Assembly: GCF_943181435.1 (NCBI RefSeq)
Contig: NZ_OW969598.1
Coordinates: 372,001-436,000, forward strand
Origin: Neisseria sp. Marseille-Q6792
GTDB taxonomy: Bacteria; Pseudomonadota; Gammaproteobacteria; Burkholderiales; Neisseriaceae
Length of the DNA stretch: 64,000 bases
Direction: 5' to 3'
The notes below the pieces were generated by a model, which saw only the letters and a list, made by a program, of their open reading frames with translations, made no database searches and was not told the origin of the DNA. Below, piece by piece: positions 59,965 through 64,000 of the stretch (position 1 is its first letter; each line of letters opens with the position of its first letter). Made by a program: the position numbers and the translations under genes.

Positions 59965-62441
59965 AAAAAACCTGTTTCCACTGCGGGCTGGACGTTCCCG
60001 AAAACCTGCATCTGACCGTCCGCTACGAAGACGAAGACCGCGAAACCTGCTGCGCCGGTTGTCAGGCGGTCGCACAAAGCATTATTGACGCGGGCTTGGG
60101 CAGTTATTACAAACAACGCACCGCCGACGCACAGAAAAGCGAGCTGCCGCCTCAGGAAATCCTCGATCAAATCCGGCTCTATGATTTACCCGAGGTGCAG
60201 TCTGATTTTGTCGAAACCCATAACGGTACGCATGAGGCGGTGCTGATGCTGGGCGGCATTACCTGTGCCGCCTGCGTCTGGCTGATCGAACAACAGCTTT
60301 TGCGTACAGACGGCATCATCCGCATCGATCTCAATTACAGTACCCGGCGCTGCCGGGCCGTATGGGACAACGAAAAAATCCGCCTCTCCGACATTCTGTT
60401 GAAAATCCGGCAGACAGGCTACACCGCCGCACCCTATGACGCGCAAAAAATCGAAGCCGCCAATCAGAAGGAGCGGAAACAATATATCGTTCGCCTTGCC
60501 GTTGCCGGACTAGGGATGATGCAGACGATGATGTTCGCGCTGCCGACCTACCTTTACGGCGGCGACATCGAACCCGATTTCCTGCAAATCCTCCATTGGG
60601 GCGGCTTCCTGATGGTGTTGCCCGTCGTATTCTATTGCGCCGTTCCGTTTTATCAAGGCACGCTGCGCGACTTGAAAAACCGCCGCGTCGGCATGGATAC
60701 GCCGATTACCGTCGCCATCATCATGACCTTTATCGCCGGCGTTTACAGCCTTGCGACAAATGCGGGGCAGGGGATGTATTTCGAATCCATCGCCATGCTG
60801 CTGTTTTTCCTGCTGGGCGGACGTTTTATGGAACAAATCGCCCGCCGTAAGGCAGGCGATGCCGCCGAAAGGCTGGTCAAGCTGATTCCTGCGTTTTGCC
60901 ATCATATGCCCGATTACCCCGATACGCAGGAAACCTGCGAGGCAGCCGTCGTCAAATTGAAGGCGGGCGATATCGTGATGGTCAAACCGGGCGAAACCAT
61001 CCCCGTTGACGGCACGGTGCTGGAAGGCAGCAGTGCCGTCAACGAAGCCATGCTGACGGGTGAAAGCCTGCCCGTTGCCAAGATGCCGTCTGAAAAAGTA
61101 ACCGCCGGCACACTCAATACGCAAAGCCCCCTAATCATACGCACAGACCGTACCGGCAGCAGTACGCGCCTGTCCTATATCGTCCGCCTGCTCGACCGCG
61201 CACTGGCCCAAAAACCGCGCACCGCCGAGTTGGCGGAACAATACGCCTCTACATTCGTTTTCGGGGAGCTGCTGCTTGCCGTCCCCGTATTTATCGGTTG
61301 GATGTTTTACGCCGATGCGCATACCGCGCTTTGGATTACTGTCGCCCTGCTTGTCATTACCTGTCCGTGCGCCTTATCGCTTGCCACGCCGACGGCCTTA
61401 GCAGCTTCTACCGGTGCGCTGGCGCGCGAAGGCATTTTAATCAGCGGTAAGCAAACCCTGGAAACGCTTGCCCAAACCACCGACATCATCTTCGATAAAA
61501 CAGGAACGCTGACCCGGGGAAATCCCACCGTCAGCCGTATCTCATTGTTGAGCGGCACAGACGAAGCCTTTGTTCTCGCGGTGGCGCAGGCGTTGGAACA
61601 ACAGTCCGAACATCCCCTTGCCCGTGCCATCCTCAACCACCGTGTTTCAGACGGCATGATTCCTGACATACGGGTCGGACAACGCCTCAATCACGTCGGT
61701 GAAGGCGTAGGCGCGCAACTGACCATCAACGGGGAAACGCAGGTGTGGGCATTGGGCAGGGTGGCTTATGTCGCCAAAATCGCCGGAGAACCTCCGCAGG
61801 ACGAACAGGCTTCAGAAAGCGGCAGTGCGGTCTATCTCGGTAACCAGCTCGGTTTCCAAGCTGCGTTTTATCTTCAAGACCCGTTGAAGGAGGGGGCGGA
61901 GGAAGTTGTCCGCAAGTTGAAGCGGCAAAACCTGACCCTGCACCTGCTCAGCGGAGACCGTGAAACCGCCGTTGCAGAAACCGCACGCGCCTTGGGTATC
62001 GGACACTACCGTTCCCAAGCCATGCCGGAAGACAAGTTGGAATATGTAAAAGCTTTGCAGAAAGAAGGGAAAAGAGTGTTGATGATAGGCGACGGCATCA
62101 ACGATGCCCCTGTTTTGGCACAGGCCGATACTTCTGCAGCGGTGGCGGGAGGAACCGATATTGCAAGGGACGGCGCGGATATCGTCCTTTTAAACGAAGA
62201 TTTGAATACCGTTCCGCATATGCTGGCACAGGCGGGAAGGACGCGGCAGATTATTCGTCAGAACCTGTCGTGGGCGAGTGCTTACAACATCATTGCCGTA
62301 CCGCTTGCCGTTTTGGGCTATGTCCAACCGTGGATAGCCGCACTGGGCATGAGCTTCAGTTCGCTGGTTGTATTGGGCAACGCCATGCGGCTTCACAAGC
62401 AGGTGGACATGCCGTCTGAAAAAATGCCGTCCGAACAATGA
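59961..62441 (+). CDS. ccoI: Copper-transporting P-type ATPase, CcoI/FixI type
   Basis: The 826-residue inner-membrane ATPase exports or delivers Cu(I), probably for cbb3 cytochrome oxidase maturation. It has an N-terminal CFHCG and CCAGC cluster (FixI-specific), an HMA domain with GGITCAACVW, eight membrane helices with the CPC motif in CPCALSLATPTALA, the phosphorylation site DKTGTLTRG and the hinge GDGINDAPVL. The ATG overlaps the hflX stop (ATGA). Its C-terminus, MPSEKMPSEQ, is encoded by an uptake sequence plus one imperfect copy. Confidence 0.93.
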   Translation: MKKTCFHCGLDVPENLHLTVRYEDEDRETCCAGCQAVAQSIIDAGLGSYYKQRTADAQKSELPPQEILDQIRLYDLPEVQSDFVETHNGTHEAVLMLGGITCAACVWLIEQQLLRTDGIIRIDLNYSTRRCRAVWDNEKIRLSDILLKIRQTGYTAAPYDAQKIEAANQKERKQYIVRLAVAGLGMMQTMMFALPTYLYGGDIEPDFLQILHWGGFLMVLPVVFYCAVPFYQGTLRDLKNRRVGMDTPITVAIIMTFIAGVYSLATNAGQGMYFESIAMLLFFLLGGRFMEQIARRKAGDAAERLVKLIPAFCHHMPDYPDTQETCEAAVVKLKAGDIVMVKPGETIPVDGTVLEGSSAVNEAMLTGESLPVAKMPSEKVTAGTLNTQSPLIIRTDRTGSSTRLSYIVRLLDRALAQKPRTAELAEQYASTFVFGELLLAVPVFIGWMFYADAHTALWITVALLVITCPCALSLATPTALAASTGALAREGILISGKQTLETLAQTTDIIFDKTGTLTRGNPTVSRISLLSGTDEAFVLAVAQALEQQSEHPLARAILNHRVSDGMIPDIRVGQRLNHVGEGVGAQLTINGETQVWALGRVAYVAKIAGEPPQDEQASESGSAVYLGNQLGFQAAFYLQDPLKEGAEEVVRKLKRQNLTLHLLSGDRETAVAETARALGIGHYRSQAMPEDKLEYVKALQKEGKRVLMIGDGINDAPVLAQADTSAAVAGGTDIARDGADIVLLNEDLNTVPHMLAQAGRTRQIIRQNLSWASAYNIIAVPLAVLGYVQPWIAALGMSFSSLVVLGNAMRLHKQVDMPSEKMPSEQ

Positions 62442-62614
62442 CGGACAGCGTTGCTTTAGACGTATAGTTGATGAAAACAAAAATGAGACGATGAAGGATT
62501 GCAAACTTAAAGTATGTATTGTTACCGCTCAAACACGTTGGCGTTCAAAATTTGAGATCGAATTGCTAGGCATTTGATTTTTATTTTGATTTTATTAAAT
62601 AAGAGATTATATTA
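62442..62614. other. Gap between the copper ATPase and the small membrane protein gene
   Basis: No supported gene. A short open stretch near 62492-62577 codes for 28 residues with no ribosome binding site and looks like a remnant. The region becomes AT-rich toward 62600, which is consistent with a promoter for the next gene. Confidence 0.4.
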
Positions 62615-62821
62615 ATGTGGAAAAAAATTAGAAAGTGGATTTATGCGATAAATGGAATAATTATGTCAATATGGATTATTTTTTTTCCAAATACTGGCTC
62701 TGTGTATGACGATGGCAGAACAACCATTTTCAATGAAAACCATCCTTTTCATTTTATTTTCTGCATAACATTTCTTATTGGGACAATTTTTCTTATATAT
62801 CAATTATATAATGATAATTAA
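62615..62821 (+). CDS. Small AT-rich membrane protein of unknown function
   Basis: The 68-residue protein has two predicted membrane helices (KWIYAINGIIMSIWIIFF; FIFCITFLIGTIFLIYQLY) joined by a short polar loop (GSVYDDGRTTIFNENH). It resembles no family I know. Its AT content is far above its neighbours. It is followed by its own strong terminator, which supports it as a real gene. Confidence 0.65.
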   Translation: MWKKIRKWIYAINGIIMSIWIIFFPNTGSVYDDGRTTIFNENHPFHFIFCITFLIGTIFLIYQLYNDN

Positions 62822-62826
62822 TTTTT

Positions 62827-62875
62827 AACATCCTTACTGTCATATCATGATGAAATGACAATAAGGATGTTTTTC
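62827..62875 (+). terminator. Terminator of the small membrane protein gene
   Basis: AACATCCTTACTGTCAT pairs with ATGACAATAAGGATGTT (one G-T pair), a 17-bp stem with a T run. Confidence 0.85.
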
Positions 62876-62978
62876 TGCTTTGGCTACGGCAGAATACCGT
62901 CGCCATTTCCCCGCAAGTGGGAACCTATATGCTTGGTTTTTCTTTTATTTTCAAATGCTAATTAACGGATAGGTCTGG

Positions 62979-62998
62979 ATTCCCGCCTGCGCGTGAAT
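62979..62998. repeat. Degenerate dRS3 neisserial repeat
   Basis: ATTCCCGCCTGCGCGTGAAT is a 20-base dRS3-like unit; the right arm has GTGAAT instead of GGGAAT. Such units often mark recombination and insertion points in meningococcal-type genomes. Confidence 0.75.
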
Positions 62999-63032
62999 GA
63001 CGGAAATGTGCATTTCTAATTTTTACCCACTA

Positions 63033-63138
63033 TATAGTGAATTAAATTTAAACCGGTACAGTGTTGGCTCGCCTTGCCGTACTATTTGTACTGTCTGCGG
63101 CTCGCCGCCTTGTCCTGATTTAAATTTAATTCACTATA
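63033..63138. repeat. Correia repeat element, 106 bp
   Basis: TATAGTGAATTAAATTTAAA at the left matches TTTAAATTTAATTCACTATA at the right. The core has the typical GCCTTGCCGTACTATTTG and CTGTCTGCGGCTCGCCGCC. It lies 6 bases from the terminator of fpr. Confidence 0.95.
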
Positions 63139-63143
63139 AAAAC

Positions 63144-63178
63144 CCCGAATCCTGATTGGCAGGATTCGGGATTTTTGA
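63144..63178 (-). terminator. Terminator of fpr
   Basis: CCCGAATCCTG pairs with CAGGATTCGGG; on the minus strand the stem is followed by a T run (AAAAAC on the plus strand). Confidence 0.75.
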
Positions 63179-63213
63179 TTGCTGATGCCGTTCAGACGGC
63201 ATTTTCAAGTAGC

Positions 63214-63990
63214 TTATTGATCCACAAACGCGCGCTCAATCAGGTAATCGCCGCGCACGCCTGTTTTCGGAGAGACGGTCAGTCCGAAATCGTCCAAAAC
63301 TTTGCAGGTGTCTTTCAGCATCGCAGGGCTGCCGCACAGCATGGCGCGGTCGTCTTGAGGATTGATTTTGGGCAGACCGATGTCTTCAAACAGTTTGCCA
63401 CTTACCATCAGGTCGGTCAGGCGGCCGTGGTGTTCGAATTCTTCTCGGGAAACAATCGGATAGTAAATCAGTTTTTCCCTAACCAAATCGCCGAGGTATT
63501 CGTGTTCGGGCAATTCTTTGGTAAAGCGGTCGTAGTACGCCAAATCTTTTTTGTAGCGCACGCCGTGTACGAGGATGATTTTTTCAAATTGCTCGTAAAT
63601 TTCGGGGTCTTTGGTGATGCTCAAGAAAGGGGCGATGCCGGTACCGGTGCTCAACAAATAAAGGTGTTTGCCCGGATTCAGATCGCCGGCAACCAAGGTT
63701 CCGGTCGGTTTTTTGCTGATTAACACGTCGTCGCCGACTTTGAGGTGTTGCAGGCGGCTGGTCAGAGGGCCGTCTTGGACTTTAATGCTGAAAAATTCGA
63801 GGTGTTCTTCCCAGTTGGCGGAGGCGACGCTGTATGCGCGCATCAGCGGCTTGCCGTCCACCATCAGCCCGACCATAACGAACTGTCCGTTTTCAAAGCG
63901 CAACGATTCGTCGCGAGTGCAGGTAAAGGTAAAATATGCGTCTGTCCAGTGGTGTACGGACAATACTTTTTGGGTATTGAATGCTGCCAT
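63214..63990 (-). CDS. fpr: Ferredoxin--NADP(+) reductase
   Basis: The 258-residue FAD enzyme moves electrons between NADPH and ferredoxin or flavodoxin in the cytosol. It has the FAD-binding RAYSVASANWEEHLEF, the pyrophosphate loop LLSTGTGIAPFLSI and the NADP segment AMLCGSPAMLKDTCKVL. The gene is complete and starts 10 bases from the right edge. Confidence 0.94.
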   Translation of the reverse strand: MAAFNTQKVLSVHHWTDAYFTFTCTRDESLRFENGQFVMVGLMVDGKPLMRAYSVASANWEEHLEFFSIKVQDGPLTSRLQHLKVGDDVLISKKPTGTLVAGDLNPGKHLYLLSTGTGIAPFLSITKDPEIYEQFEKIILVHGVRYKKDLAYYDRFTKELPEHEYLGDLVREKLIYYPIVSREEFEHHGRLTDLMVSGKLFEDIGLPKINPQDDRAMLCGSPAMLKDTCKVLDDFGLTVSPKTGVRGDYLIERAFVDQ

Positions 63991-64000
63991 TTGGGTTTCC

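Noticed and set aside
62492..62577. 28-codon frame after ccoI
   Set aside because: No ribosome binding site, no recognisable domain; at most a remnant.

Overview
This window comes from a human-associated Neisseria of the meningococcus/gonococcus/lactamica group. The 12-base uptake sequence ATGCCGTCTGAA and its complement occur dozens of times, many as inverted pairs that serve as terminators. There are three 106-107 bp Correia (NEMIS) elements and one degenerate dRS3 repeat. Several genes match well-known neisserial products: the GNA1030 antigen (YceI family), the PacA/PacB/Ape1 peptidoglycan O-acetylation set, Slam, and the Gcr 'recombinase'. I cannot name the species from sequence alone.

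Layout. 0-7 kb: the end of rplI, an MltB-like lipoprotein, a Correia element, then a 1691-residue trimeric autotransporter adhesin whose stalk is about 130 uninterrupted alanine-rich heptads. 7-15.6 kb (minus strand): the membrane protein called Gcr, a YejB/YejE/YejF-type peptide ABC transporter split by an acyl-CoA ligase gene and lacking a visible binding protein, and a NERD-domain protein. 15.7-21 kb: pacA-pacB-ape1, an MFS exporter and a small metal-binding HMA protein. 21-26.3 kb: one 1741-residue exonuclease-RecQ-UvrD fusion helicase. 26.5-37.3 kb: mostly plus-strand genes including a methyltransferase with an unknown partner, a low-molecular-weight phosphatase, Zur, a MntA-HepT toxin-antitoxin pair, a COG0523 metallochaperone, a periplasmic cyclophilin, TtcA, YgfZ, a RidA-like protein, YbaK, a membrane J-protein and a DMT transporter.

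37.4-43.9 kb is the most interesting part. A Fur-box-like promoter precedes a 1143-residue TonB-dependent receptor, then a 327-residue secreted TbpB-barrel protein resembling hemophilin, then a Slam-family (type XI secretion) outer-membrane protein. Together they look like a receptor-hemophore-exporter system. The two intergenic terminators around the hemophore gene are built from AGGCTACCTGAA, the Eikenella uptake dialect. The Slam gene and its downstream terminator carry the normal Neisseria dialect, so the cassette looks like an intergeneric import placed beside a resident Slam gene.

43.9-64 kb: aspA, a second TonB receptor of unknown ligand, GNA1030, the leucine genes leuB/leuD/leuC interleaved with DUF1444, YhcH-family and small lipoprotein genes (a patch rich in the AGGCCGTCTGAA dialect), then gshA, radC, queH, a CAP-domain protein behind a Correia element, hflX, a CcoI/FixI copper ATPase, a small AT-rich membrane protein, and ferredoxin-NADP reductase. 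I found no tRNA, rRNA, CRISPR array or complete insertion sequence.
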